Positions 53,293 through 62,700 of a stretch of 64,000 bases of DNA are shown here, piece after piece (position 1 is the first letter of the stretch; each line of letters opens with the position of its first letter). A model generated the notes under the pieces. The model was not told the DNA's origin. It saw nothing but the letters and a program-made list of their open reading frames with translations, and made no database searches. A program made the position numbers and the translations under genes. Where the stretch lies: the NCBI GenBank assembly GCA_032128395.1, contig JAQBGV010000237.1:14764-78763 (forward strand), written 5' to 3'. This DNA is from JAQBGV01 sp032128395. Its GTDB lineage: Bacteria > Planctomycetota > UBA8108 > UBA1146.

Positions 53293-55164
53293 TCAGGAGA
53301 CGCGGCCGCGCGCGGAGGTTCCGGACCTCGCGAACGCTCGCTGTCCCCGGTGGATGAACCGGAGCAGCGAGTGGTGGGTCGAGACCGCGCCCGCCCAGGG
53401 GTAGGCGCGCAGCCTGTACTTCGCGGCGACCCGTTCGACTTCGCGGGAGAGTTCCTCGCGCTCGCGTCGGGTAATTGCCACCTCGATCTCGTCGTAGAGC
53501 GGATAGAGGCCGAGGTCGTCCCCCTCCGCGAGGCGGATGTTCGTCACGCCGAACGCCGTGGGGTCTTGCGCGATCGGCGAGCCCGCCTGCAGTCCGAACT
53601 CCCCGATGATGAAGAGGTCGACGGCGTCGCGTTCGCGACCGAGCCAGTCCACCGTCTCGAGCGCCTCCGCGAGCGACTCCCCCGGATGTCCGGTGAAGGT
53701 CATCCACTCCGTCGCGACCCCCGCGTCGTGGAAACGGCGGTTCACGAGCTCCATCGTCTCGCGGTCGCACCCCTTTCGCATCGCGCGGAGCACGCGGTCG
53801 CTCCCGCTCTCGATTCCGAACGCCGCCGCGCGCAGCCCCGAGCGGTGGAGGAGCTCGCAGCGCTCCGCGGTGTAGCTCCCGTCGAGCTTCAGATCGCACG
53901 ACCAGCGGATCTTGAGACCGCGGCCGAGGAGCGCCTCGGCGAAGCGCGCCGCGTACGAAGGGGAGAGCACGTCGCAGGAGATGTAGAAGTTCTTCACGCC
54001 GTGGCGCTGGGAGAGTCGCTTCAGGTCGGCGGCAGCGCGGTCCGGCGGCACCTCGCGATAGCGCGCGGTCGAGGTCTCCGCGAGACCGTAGTAGCAGAAC
54101 GAGCAGCGCCCCCAGTAGCAGCCGCGGGTCGGCGCGTAGAGGAGGGTGCGCGACGGCGCGAGATAGCGGTCGAGGTCGAGGTCGCCGTAGTCGGGGGCGG
54201 CCGCCTCGCGCAGGTCGAGGAGCGCGCGCGGCCCCTCGACGAGTTCCCCCGCAGCGGTCTTCCTGAGGAGGTGCGGCACCGTGGCGAGGAGGCGCTCTCG
54301 CTCCTCGCGCGGCGCGTCGGTGAGTGTGGGGAAGAGCGGCAACAGCGCTTCGAGGGTCGGTTCCCCCTCGTAGAGACCGATCCCGTCGACCGCATCGAGC
54401 AGGCGGCGGCGGCGGTCGTCGTCCATGTGCACGACTGCCTGGTGCAGACACGGGCCGCCGAGCGTGATGAACGCCCCCGGGGCGAGCACGCGCAACAGCG
54501 CGGCGAGCGCGAAGGCCTCTGCGACCTGGCTCGGGAAGATGATCGAGATGCCGATGAACTCGACTCCGTCGAGGGAGACGCGCCTCGACGCCGCGTCGTC
54601 ATCCCAGTCGCCGTACGTCCCTTCCGCGCCCGCGAAGTGGTCGCGGTAGAAGCGGAGGAAGGGGCTGCGCTCCTCGCTCACGTACTCAGCGAGAGCGGCG
54701 AGGCTCCACGGCGCGCCCTCCCTGTCTGCGCGATTGAAGCCGTAGGAGTACGGGGCGTTCGCGGCGGAGAGCGCGGTGAAGGCCGCCTCGACCCGCTGGG
54801 TCGCCGCGGTGTAGCGGACGGGGTCGAAGAATCGCTCCGGGTCGCGGAGCACTGCGAGCGGGTCGTTCTCCGTGTCGAGCGAGTCGATGAGGTCGTCGAT
54901 CCCCGTGCGCGCCGACGCGAGGACGCGAGCCTCATCGCGCCGCGCCCGGTGTGCCATGCGTCGCATCTCGTCGATGAGACGCTCGAGGGTGCTGCGGGAG
55001 AGGAGGTAGTGCGTCGCCTCGACATTCAGATCGACGACCCTCGCGTCGAGACCGCGCGCCCGCAGGTGTCCCTTGAGCGTCGGAAGACTCAGGTACGGCT
55101 GCGTCGGGTCTGCGAGCGGCGGGTGGAGGAGGAGCGCGCGGGCGCGCGAAGCGGCGGGGGACAT
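53293..55164 (-). CDS. B12-binding-type radical SAM enzyme
   Basis: A 623-residue protein. The N-terminal ~330 residues carry a B12-binding-like Rossmann module (LLLHPPLADPTQPYLSLPTL; LRARGLDARVVDLN; FIGISIIFPSQ; ITLGGPCLHQ) though the cobalt-ligand histidine motif DxHxxG is not evident, so cobalamin may be bound without that ligand or not at all. The radical SAM domain follows with cysteines C349, C354 and C357 (RGCYWGRCSFCYYG), a Cx4Cx2C variant of the usual Cx3Cx2C, and GIESGSDRVLRAMRKG. Family members methylate or rearrange unactivated carbons. ATG 55164 lies 5 bases after the sigma-54 regulator's stop, so the two are one operon. Substrate unknown. Confidence 0.85.
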   Translation of the reverse strand: MSPAASRARALLLHPPLADPTQPYLSLPTLKGHLRARGLDARVVDLNVEATHYLLSRSTLERLIDEMRRMAHRARRDEARVLASARTGIDDLIDSLDTENDPLAVLRDPERFFDPVRYTAATQRVEAAFTALSAANAPYSYGFNRADREGAPWSLAALAEYVSEERSPFLRFYRDHFAGAEGTYGDWDDDAASRRVSLDGVEFIGISIIFPSQVAEAFALAALLRVLAPGAFITLGGPCLHQAVVHMDDDRRRRLLDAVDGIGLYEGEPTLEALLPLFPTLTDAPREERERLLATVPHLLRKTAAGELVEGPRALLDLREAAAPDYGDLDLDRYLAPSRTLLYAPTRGCYWGRCSFCYYGLAETSTARYREVPPDRAAADLKRLSQRHGVKNFYISCDVLSPSYAARFAEALLGRGLKIRWSCDLKLDGSYTAERCELLHRSGLRAAAFGIESGSDRVLRAMRKGCDRETMELVNRRFHDAGVATEWMTFTGHPGESLAEALETVDWLGRERDAVDLFIIGEFGLQAGSPIAQDPTAFGVTNIRLAEGDDLGLYPLYDEIEVAITRREREELSREVERVAAKYRLRAYPWAGAVSTHHSLLRFIHRGQRAFARSGTSARGRVS

Positions 55165-55169
55165 CGGTC

Positions 55170-56636
55170 TCACTTCCTGGGGAGCGCGTCCGCGGGGGGG
55201 CGCGTCACTCGTGCATGCGTCTCGAGGACGATGCCGTACTTCTCGATCCGGTGACGCACGGCATCGCGCGACACGCCGAGGACCCGCGCCGCGAGGCTCT
55301 GGTTCCCTTCGCTCATCTCGAGGGCCCTGACCAGCGCCTCCACCTCGATCCGGTCGAACCGCAGCTCCATCTCCGGGTGCTTTGCCGTGGCGGGAGAGGT
55401 CGTGACCGCCACCGGCGCCGACGATGCGAGGCCCGAGCGCTCGCCGAGGAGCAGCATCTCGGGGAGCACGACCGGGCCATCCTCGAGGAGCACCACCCGC
55501 TCGATCGCGTTTCGGAGCTCGCGGATGTTCCCCGGCCACGAATGCGCGGCGAGCTTCCGCTTCGCGTCCGCGTGGAAGCCATCGAAGCGCTTGTGGAGAC
55601 GCCGAGCGTGGAGCCTGAGGAAGTGGTCGGCGAGGAGCGGGATGTCCTCGCTCCGGTCCCGGAGCGGTGCGACCCAGATCGGCACCACCTTCAGGCGGTA
55701 GTAGAGGTCGGTGCGGAACGCGCCCGACTCGACGGCCGCAGGAAGGTCGACGTTCGTCCCCGCGATGACGAGCACGTCGATGTCGATGCTCTTCGTCCCG
55801 CCGAGGTGGCGCAGCGACCGCTCCTCGAGGAAACGGAGGAACTTCGCCTGGAGGCCGCTCCCCATCTCGGCGACCTCGTCGAGGTAGACGGTGCCGCGGT
55901 GAGCGATCTCGATGAGGCCGCGCTTTGTGCGCTTCGCGTCGGTGAAGGCCCCCGCCTCGTGGCCGAAGAGCTCCGACTCGAGGAGGGTCTCGGGGATCGC
56001 CGAGCAGTTGATCGGTACGAAGGGGGCCGCGCGGCGCGAGCTCTCGGCGTGGATGGAACGCGCGACGAGGTCCTTGCCGGTCCCGGACTCCCCCTGGAGG
56101 AGTACGGTCGTGGCAGCGCTCCGGGCGACCCTGTTCACCAGGTCGCGCAGGCGCTCCGCCTCGGCGCCCTTCCCGATGATCATCGCCGACGCGTCGTGCG
56201 CCGGCGCAAGCACCGGGGGGACGGGGTCGTGCCGATCGACATCGTCGCGGACCGCCTCGTGCTCGAGGAGGAGAGCGCGGCGAGCCGCCTCCACGATCCG
56301 CGTCGCGACCCGTTCGAGGTCGGTCTCCGCGGTGTACTCGCACGCGCCGGCGCGCATCGCCTCGACCGCGGCGCGAGCGGTGTCCTCGGAGCCGAGGAAC
56401 ACGACCGCCGCGTCCGGCCTCCGCTCGTGAACGCGGGCGATGAGGGAGCGGAGTTCTCCCGGCGCGAGCGCGGGGACGGAGAGGATCGCGACATCCGCCG
56501 GTGCGGTGGATGCGGCCTCCGCCGAATTCTCCCCGTCGAGGAGGAGGACGGCGAGATCGCGATCCTCGAGAGTCCGCCGCAGGCGGGGGAGAGAGAGCCC
56601 GGACGCGGCTCCCACGACGACCGTCGCGCTCACCAT
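55170..56636 (-). CDS. Sigma-54 activator with a degenerate receiver domain
   Basis: A 488-residue enhancer-binding protein. Residues 1-120 have the fold of a receiver but lack every catalytic residue: VVVGAAS replaces the acidic pair, AILSVPA replaces the phospho-aspartate, and CEYTAET replaces the lysine, so it should not be phosphorylated. The AAA+ domain is intact: Walker A GESGTGKD at 182-189, GAFTDA at 229-234 (a tolerated variant of GAFTGA), YLDEVAEM and RDRSEDIP. A Fis-type helix-turn-helix ends the protein (AARVLGVSRDAVRHRIEKYG). ATG 56636 follows GGAGGTG. It is divergent from the gene at 56928, whose promoter is sigma-54-type. Confidence 0.92.
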   Translation of the reverse strand: MVSATVVVGAASGLSLPRLRRTLEDRDLAVLLLDGENSAEAASTAPADVAILSVPALAPGELRSLIARVHERRPDAAVVFLGSEDTARAAVEAMRAGACEYTAETDLERVATRIVEAARRALLLEHEAVRDDVDRHDPVPPVLAPAHDASAMIIGKGAEAERLRDLVNRVARSAATTVLLQGESGTGKDLVARSIHAESSRRAAPFVPINCSAIPETLLESELFGHEAGAFTDAKRTKRGLIEIAHRGTVYLDEVAEMGSGLQAKFLRFLEERSLRHLGGTKSIDIDVLVIAGTNVDLPAAVESGAFRTDLYYRLKVVPIWVAPLRDRSEDIPLLADHFLRLHARRLHKRFDGFHADAKRKLAAHSWPGNIRELRNAIERVVLLEDGPVVLPEMLLLGERSGLASSAPVAVTTSPATAKHPEMELRFDRIEVEALVRALEMSEGNQSLAARVLGVSRDAVRHRIEKYGIVLETHARVTRPPADALPRK

Positions 56637-56678
56637 GATCACCTCCACGGGATCGCGGGCTCGCCCACGGACCGGGGA

Positions 56679-56716
56679 TTGTCCCACAACTCGGGGTCGA
56701 GGCCACAGATTGTGGG
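56679..56716. promoter_or_regulatory. Candidate enhancer sites for the sigma-54 activator
   Basis: Two dyads lie close together: TTGTCCCACAA (56679-56689) and CCACAGATTGTGG (56703-56715); together they also form CCCACAA-N20-TTGTGGG. They lie about 75-125 bases upstream of the sigma-54 promoter at 56789, the normal distance for NtrC-class activator sites. Confidence 0.6.
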
Positions 56717-56788
56717 TCAGCGGTCGGAGCGGTCCTGTGGAAGGCATCCCCCCCGGGGATGGCGACTTCCGGCTTCCTTCCCGACCCC

Positions 56789-56804
56789 CGGCACGACGAT
56801 TGCG
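56789..56804 (+). promoter_or_regulatory. Sigma-54 promoter of the secreted-protein gene
   Basis: CGGCACGACGATTGCG matches the consensus TGGCACG-N4-TTGCA at all but the first and last positions, with correct GG-N10-GC spacing. Transcription would begin around 56815, 113 bases before the ATG at 56928. Confidence 0.82.
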
Positions 56805-56927
56805 CGTAACGGGGCGGGAACTCCACTACCGAGAGTCGTCGCGACGGCCGGAGCGAGAAGCGGGCGAGGGGCCCGCACCACTCCGGCGAGCGCACGGCTC
56901 GTGGAGTCACCCGAGAAGGAGAGACGC

Positions 56928-57620
56928 ATGAAAGTCATCGCTCGCATTTTCGCGGGGATCGTCCTGATGCTCGCCACGGCCGGCCTCGCTTCCGCCCAGG
57001 TGGGTGGCAACAGCACCGGCAAGGACGAGAAGTCGATGAAGAAGTCGGCCCAGAAGCCGCACGTCATCGCGACCGCCACCGGCCTCGACGAGGCGAACTC
57101 GCCGAAGGTCGAAGAGCTCCTCAAGGCGCTCCAGTACAAGAACGCCGAGGGGAAGTCGGTCCCGGCGGTCTCCCACGTCGCCTCCGACCTCGAGAAGCAC
57201 GCGCTCCAGGTCACCGTCGCCCCGGGGTGCTCGCTGAAGCTCTCCGAGATCGAGAAGGCGCTCGAGCCGACGAAGGTCAAGATCGACCGCAACTCGCTTG
57301 GCCTCGCGACGGCGTGCGTCGTAAAGGTCACCTCGAAGTCGGAAGCCGATGACAGCGTCGTCAAGGACGCGATCACCGACGCGAAGATCTTCGAGAACTT
57401 CGATGTGAAGCCGACGAAAGACGCCTCGACCCTCGAGGTCAACGTGACGAAGTCCTCGTCGAAGACCAACTGCGCCGCGCTCAGCAAGGCGATCGCCGAC
57501 GCAGGCGAGTACACCCTCGCCGACATCACCTGGACCTGCCCGCCCTCGAAAGGCGAGAAGCACGAGAAGGGCGAGAAGGGCGAGAAGGGCGGCCACGACG
57601 AGCACGGCGGCGGCAAGTAG
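56928..57620 (+). CDS. Secreted two-domain protein with Glu-Lys-Gly-His tail
   Basis: A 230-residue exported protein with a signal peptide (VIARIFAGIVLMLATAGLAS, cleavage near ASA-Q). The mature part has two similar alpha/beta units (~45-140 and ~142-205), each ending in a cysteine-containing helix-strand (APGCSLKLSEIEKALEP; SKTNCAALSKAIADAG) that resembles a ferredoxin-like/HMA fold without the CxxC metal motif. The last ~22 residues are low-complexity (GEKHEKGEKGEKGGHDEHGG), plausibly metal-binding or disordered. I do not recognise the family. ATG 56928 follows AAGGAG. It has its own sigma-54 promoter and is divergent from a sigma-54 activator; a strong bidirectional terminator follows. Confidence 0.8.
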   Translation: MKVIARIFAGIVLMLATAGLASAQVGGNSTGKDEKSMKKSAQKPHVIATATGLDEANSPKVEELLKALQYKNAEGKSVPAVSHVASDLEKHALQVTVAPGCSLKLSEIEKALEPTKVKIDRNSLGLATACVVKVTSKSEADDSVVKDAITDAKIFENFDVKPTKDASTLEVNVTKSSSKTNCAALSKAIADAGEYTLADITWTCPPSKGEKHEKGEKGEKGGHDEHGGGK

Positions 57621-57678
57621 CCACCGAAGCCGTAGGGCACGTTCGCCCGCGATTTCGAGACCATCGAGATATCGGGCT

Positions 57679-57710
57679 GGCCGGTCCCGCGCAAGAGCGC
57701 GAGACCGGCC
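57679..57710. terminator. Bidirectional terminator between convergent genes
   Basis: GGCCGGTC-C-CGCGC / GCGCG-A-GACCGGCC with AAGA loop: a 13-bp stem with one mismatch, followed on the + strand by GGTCTACTTTC. It lies between the + gene ending at 57620 and the - gene ending at 57753. Confidence 0.75.
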
Positions 57711-57752
57711 GGTCTACTTTCGGGAGCGGGGTCTCCCTCGCCGAGTGGCCTC

Positions 57753-58661
57753 TCAGCCCCCCTGCTCCCGGCGGAGCTCCTCCAGTTCCGAGAGAGTTTT
57801 CGGCCAGTCTCCCTTGAAGAGACGCGAGAGCGCGCGGTCGGCCAGCAGCTTCCCCTCGGTCTGGCACATCGCGCAGTAGTTCGTTTCGCTCTCGGCGTAG
57901 CGGATCCGCTGCACCTCGCTCTCGCACACGGGGCACTGCTCGCCGAAGCGGCCGTGCACCGCCATCCCGTCGCGGAAGGCGGTCACCTTCTCGGGAAAGC
58001 CGCCCCCGCACTCGGCGCGCAGCTGGTCGGTCCATTCGGCGAGCACGGCGCGGGTCGCGGCGAAGAGGGACTCGATCTCCGGCTCGGCGAGCCGCTGGGT
58101 GAGCTTCACCGGCGAGAGCCGCGCGCGGTGGAGGATCTCGTCGGAGTAGGCGTTCCCGATGCCGCTGAATTGCCGCGGATCGGTGAGCGCGCGCTTCAGG
58201 GTGTGGTTCGCGGAGGTGAGCCGCTCACGAAACGCGGGGAGGTCCGCCTCGAAGACTTCGAGCCCGCCGGGATCGAGGGCGCGGAGCGCCTCGCGGCCGC
58301 GGAGCACATGGAGCGAGGCACGCTTCTTCGTCCCCGCCTCGGTGAGGAGCAGCGTCCCCGTCGGGAAGTCGAAGGTCGCGAGCTCGATCCGCCCGCGCGG
58401 CTCCTTCCCCCGCGCGCACCAGCGCAAGCGCCCGGCGATCATCAGGTGGATCACGAGGAAGAGGTCATCCTCGAGGGCGACGACGATGCGCTTCCCGAGC
58501 CGCTCGAGCCCGAGGACCCGCTTTCCCTCCGCCGCTTCGAGCGGCGGATCGAAGGTGCGGAGCAGGAACGCACCGCGCACCCGCGCGCGCTCGAGGGGCA
58601 GGCCGACGGTGCGTGGGGCGAGCGATTCGAGGTAGACGGTGAGGTCGGGGTATTCGGGCAT
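57753..58661 (-). CDS. Fpg/Nei-family DNA glycosylase
   Basis: A 302-residue base-excision enzyme. The mature N-terminus P2-E3 (MPEYPDLTVYLESL) supplies the catalytic proline and glutamate; HLMIAGRLRW, SGIGNAYSDEILHRARLSP (helix-two-turn-helix) and a CPVC...CAMCQ zinc finger follow. In the finger, the conserved arginine of classical Fpg is not present (ESETNYCAMC), and ~35 residues continue after it (LLADRALSRLFKGDWPKTL), both marks of a separate bacterial subfamily. Substrate range (8-oxoguanine or oxidised pyrimidines) is uncertain. ATG 58661 follows AAGGA. Confidence 0.88.
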   Translation of the reverse strand: MPEYPDLTVYLESLAPRTVGLPLERARVRGAFLLRTFDPPLEAAEGKRVLGLERLGKRIVVALEDDLFLVIHLMIAGRLRWCARGKEPRGRIELATFDFPTGTLLLTEAGTKKRASLHVLRGREALRALDPGGLEVFEADLPAFRERLTSANHTLKRALTDPRQFSGIGNAYSDEILHRARLSPVKLTQRLAEPEIESLFAATRAVLAEWTDQLRAECGGGFPEKVTAFRDGMAVHGRFGEQCPVCESEVQRIRYAESETNYCAMCQTEGKLLADRALSRLFKGDWPKTLSELEELRREQGG

Positions 58662-58819
58662 CGAGTGTCCTTCACCGGCTGCGGGTTCCCCGAGGATGGA
58701 GTCTCCCCGCTCGGGGCGAGCTGCGCTACGTCCCGCTCCCGGCCCGGGCTCGCACCCATCGCCCGCATCCCGGGCCCGGGGCTCCCCCTGGAGCGATCGA
58801 GGATGCGGGCAATAGGCCC

Positions 58820-58857
58820 GAGATCTGAGCTCGGGTGCTCGCGGACCCCCTGTCGGG
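58820..58857 (+). repeat. 38-bp direct repeat, right copy
   Basis: Begins GAGATCTGAGCTCGGGTG and ends GTCGGG; 33 of 38 positions match the copy at the lysA 3' end. Locally it also forms the dyad CCCGAG/CTCGGG (58817-58835). It is preceded by GCCCGCATC...GATGCGGGC, another inverted repeat. Confidence 0.75.
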
Positions 58858-58910
58858 TATCGTGATCGGATCGCAGAGGAGCGGCACCGCACACCGCAGG
58901 AGGGGTACCG

Positions 58911-59495
58911 ATGAGTCACAAGACCTTACGAGAACGCAGGACGCTCCGGGGTTTCGGCCTGGTCGCCTTGCTGGCCCTCGCCCTCGGCGCCTCGGGGTGC
59001 GCGGTGATGAAGACTCCCTACTCCCGCGACGGTTTCTACGTCGGAGCATCCATGATCGGCACCGTGGCGAATTTCGATGACATCGGTGCCATCGATCTCG
59101 GTGACTCCGAGCTGGTCGCGGGGATCGGGATCCGTGGCGGGTACCGATTCTTCGACCGTTTCGCATTCGAGGTCGCGTACGAGGGGAACGATGAGTTCGA
59201 GTTCGACAGTGGCGCCGATGTCTCGATCCAGTCCTTCACCGTGCAAGGAAAGTTCTTCCCGCTCACCGGGAGGATTCAGCCGTACGGTCTCGTCGGGGTG
59301 GGGCTGCTCGATGCCGACGTCACCCTGACGACCGTCGACGAGGCGGAATTTCTCGGTCGCCTCGGGATCGGAATCGAGGGGTATCTGACGCGGAGCGTCC
59401 CGGTGTTCTTCGAGATCGACTACAACATCCCCTCGAGCGATCTCGACGAGCTCCAGTACTCGGCCTTCCAGCTCGGGGTGATGTACCGGTTCTGA
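58911..59495 (+). CDS. Outer-membrane beta-barrel protein with lipobox
   Basis: A 194-residue exported protein. The leader (LVALLALALGASGC) ends in a lipobox-like ASGC. The rest is a small beta-barrel of the OmpA/OmpW type: DGFYVGASMIGTVANFDDI, GIRGGYRFFDRFAFEVAYEG, RIQPYGLVGVGLLDADV and the terminal YSAFQLGVMYRF with aromatic last residue, the signal for outer-membrane insertion. ATG 58911 follows GGAGGGG. This gene is the clearest sign in the window that the cell has an outer membrane. Function unknown. Confidence 0.82.
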   Translation: MSHKTLRERRTLRGFGLVALLALALGASGCAVMKTPYSRDGFYVGASMIGTVANFDDIGAIDLGDSELVAGIGIRGGYRFFDRFAFEVAYEGNDEFEFDSGADVSIQSFTVQGKFFPLTGRIQPYGLVGVGLLDADVTLTTVDEAEFLGRLGIGIEGYLTRSVPVFFEIDYNIPSSDLDELQYSAFQLGVMYRF

Positions 59496-59755
59496 TCGAA
59501 CAAGGCCGGGCTCCGAAGATGCACCGTCTGCTGCGTTGCGGGGCACCGCCCGATCCTCTGGCCGGTGGCGTCGCCTGCAGTCGGGCGGCACCCCGCGCCT
59601 TCCATACGGCACCTCCTCGGAGCCCGGAATCCCTCAAGCCGAGACCGTGATCCCCCGAAGGTAGGAATGGACTCCAGCGACCCGACCGGGCCGCCCCGTC
59701 CGCATTCTGCCTCGGGGTGGCCCCGGCGGCGGGTTCCTACGTGGGAAGAGGGACC

Positions 59756-62700
59756 ATGGGCGAGATCATTCTCCCGCCGATACGCGGCACCTCGCGGTCG
59801 CCGATCGATGCTGCGCGGACGAAGGTCCAACGCGTCTTCCGCTATCTCCTCGAGCTCCATCGGATCAAGGCACCCCCTCTCATCCACTGGGACCACTACG
59901 GCTGGCGACTCGAGTTGGCCAAGGTCGCTCACCACCCCGGGATCCGGCGAGGGAAGACGGGTGCATCCGAGAGTGAGCAGGGGATCGTGCTCCGGGTCGG
60001 GCGCCCCGAGGAGACCGAGTGCCCGCGGCCGTCCGTGATCTTCGAGAACTGGCTGAAGCCGGGCTGGGAACAAGCCGGCGTCGAGCCTCAGGTCAACAAC
60101 ACCCGGAAGATCCAGACCGGGGGGACCGGAAGCGTCTCGGAGAAGTTCGAGGACTCTGAGGAACGGGTCGACGCCTACGAGGAATGGCTCGCGCTTCGTC
60201 AGACGTGGGCGGCGATCGAAAAGGGGGTCGTCGCCTCCATCCGCCTCTTCACCGATCTCTTCGAGTTGTCGGGACGATTCGCCCGCGAGTCGGAGAAGTA
60301 CCAGCTCTACCTCGCCGACGGCATTCTCGTCGCGAAGGGTGGGGGAGAAGAAGTGCGGCACCCGGTCCTTCTGAAGCGGGTCCAGCTCGACTTCGATGCC
60401 TCCGCGCCCGAGTTCATCCTGCGGGAGAGTCTCGATCCGCCGGAGATCTATTCCCCGCTCCTGCGCTATCTCGGCTGCGATGGAAGAGAGCTCCTGCAGA
60501 TCCGGGAGTCGATGGGGCAGACGCGCCCCCATCCCCTCGAGGGCGAGCGCACCAGCGAGTTCCTCAAGGAGCTCGTCCACCGCTTCTGGGAGGACGGACA
60601 GTTCTTCGAGCACCCCGACCTCTCGATCGCGGCGACCGGACCCTACATCTACCGCCAACCGACGATCCTGCTCGGACACCGCAACCACGGATTCGCCGAG
60701 TCCCTCGGGCGCTACGCAGACACTCTGGAGACCGCCACGGAGATCCCCGAGTCGCTGATGCGGATCGTCGGAGTCGCCTCCGAATCCGGTCGCGAGGAAG
60801 GAGAGGGGTCGGAGCGCACGGTCGACGTCCTCCTGACCAAGGATGCGAATCCCGAGCAGGAGCGGGTGATCCACCGGCTCGAGGAGACCGGCGCCGTGCT
60901 GGTCCAGGGCCCGCCAGGGACCGGGAAGAGCCATACGATCGCGAACCTGATCGGGCACTTGCTCGCGCAGAACAAGACGATCCTGGTCACCAGTCACGCC
61001 TCGAAGGCACTGCGCGTCGTCCGGGAGAAGGTGGCGGAGCCGCTGCAGGCGCTCTGCGTGAGTCTCCTCGACTCGGATGATGAGTCGAGCAAGCAACTCG
61101 AGGAGTCGATCACCGGGATCGTCAACGTTCTCTCGACCACCAACCGGAAGAAGATCGCGAACGAGATCGAGAAGATCTCTGAAAAGCGAAACGCACTCCA
61201 GCAGGAGCGCGACGAACTGCGTGGCGCGCTCCTGGAGGCGATCGCTGCCGAGTATCTCCCGATCGAGGTGAACGGTGATTCCGCCGAGCCGACCGCGGTC
61301 GCCCGCATGCTCCTCGAGGGAGTCGGGAGACACGACTGGGTACCCGGTCCGGTCGGCCCGGAGACGGAGCCGCCCCTGACCGCGGAGGAGGTCGCCGAGC
61401 TCTACGCGCTGAACGCAGAGATCTCCAAGGAGGACGAGGCGATCGTCGGGGCTCCCCTCCCCGATCCGACCCGGCTCCCCGAGCCGAGACAGTTCGCGTC
61501 CCTCCACGACGAAGTCGCCCGTCTCGAGACCACACCCGTCCGGATCGGGGCCGAGTACTGGACCGGTGAGGGGGGATCGAGCGAGGGGTTCGCGAAGATT
61601 CGCGCAGCTCTCGCGGCGGTCGGCCCGAGCCTCGAGGTCGACGACGCGTGGGTCCTCGACTGCCTCGAGGCGGGTCGAGGGGGCAAGGAGGCACGCGCTG
61701 CGTGGCTCTCCCTCGCGCGATCGATCGAAGAGTGCGTCGACAGGGTCACCCCCCTCGAAGAACTCGTCGTCGCCCACGCCCCGAAGTTTCTCGCAGAAGG
61801 TCCCGCAGCAGCGCGAATTCGTCTTTGCACCGAGATCATCGACCAGCTCCAGGCCGGAGAGAGGCTCGGGGGAGTGACTCCGGAATTCCGCCCCGAGTGG
61901 GAGACCTTCGCGCAAGAAGTCATCGTCGACGGTGGGCCACCGCGCCGCGTGGTGCACTACCAGGCGATCCAGAATCTTCTGGAGATTCAATCGGTGCGCG
62001 ATGAACTCCGCATCCGGTGGAATCGTCAGATGGAGCCCCTGGGCGGGCCGAACGCGGCCTCTCTCGGCGAGAAGCCCGAGCAGCGGGCGCTCCCCGCGGT
62101 CGAGCGAATTCGCATCGCGCTCAGGTGGCACGACGAGATCTGGACCCCGCTCGAGACCGCGCTCTCCGCGGCGGGCTTCGATTGGACGCGACTCCTCCGC
62201 GATTATCCGGCTGAACCTGTTCCGTTCGGCGAGTTGAAACGCCTGCGGGGGATCGTCCGCGACAAGCTCTCCCCGCTCATCGACACACGCGCGCAGTCCC
62301 TCTCGCTCGGGGAGAATCTCGGCGCTCGTCAGGAGTGGCTCGAGTATCTCGGGACGTTCCCGAAGAACGGTCCCGCCGCCGCACTGACGAAGCTCTTCAT
62401 CCAGGGGGTGAAGCGGAAAGATTTCGACTCCTACTCTCACGCTTGGAGGCGCCTCGGAGAGGTGATCGAGCGAACCCCGGCGGTCGCGCGCCGCGCGGAG
62501 TTGCTCGAGTCCCTGTCGCGCGGCGCTGCGGGGCTCGCGGACTTGATCCGAGCGCGCAAGAAGCCCCACCAGAACGGGGCCCCGCCGGGGGACTTCCTCG
62601 CAGCGTGGCGGCACCGGCACTGGGAGCAGGCACTCGCGACGCGTCACGCCGCCGACCTCGACGCGCTCCAGAAGAAACTGAGTGCGATCCAGACGCAACT

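Noticed and set aside
55948..55965. GAFTDA in place of GAFTGA as a sign of an inactive sigma-54 activator
   Set aside because: This variant is common among functional enhancer-binding proteins, and Walker A and B motifs are intact.
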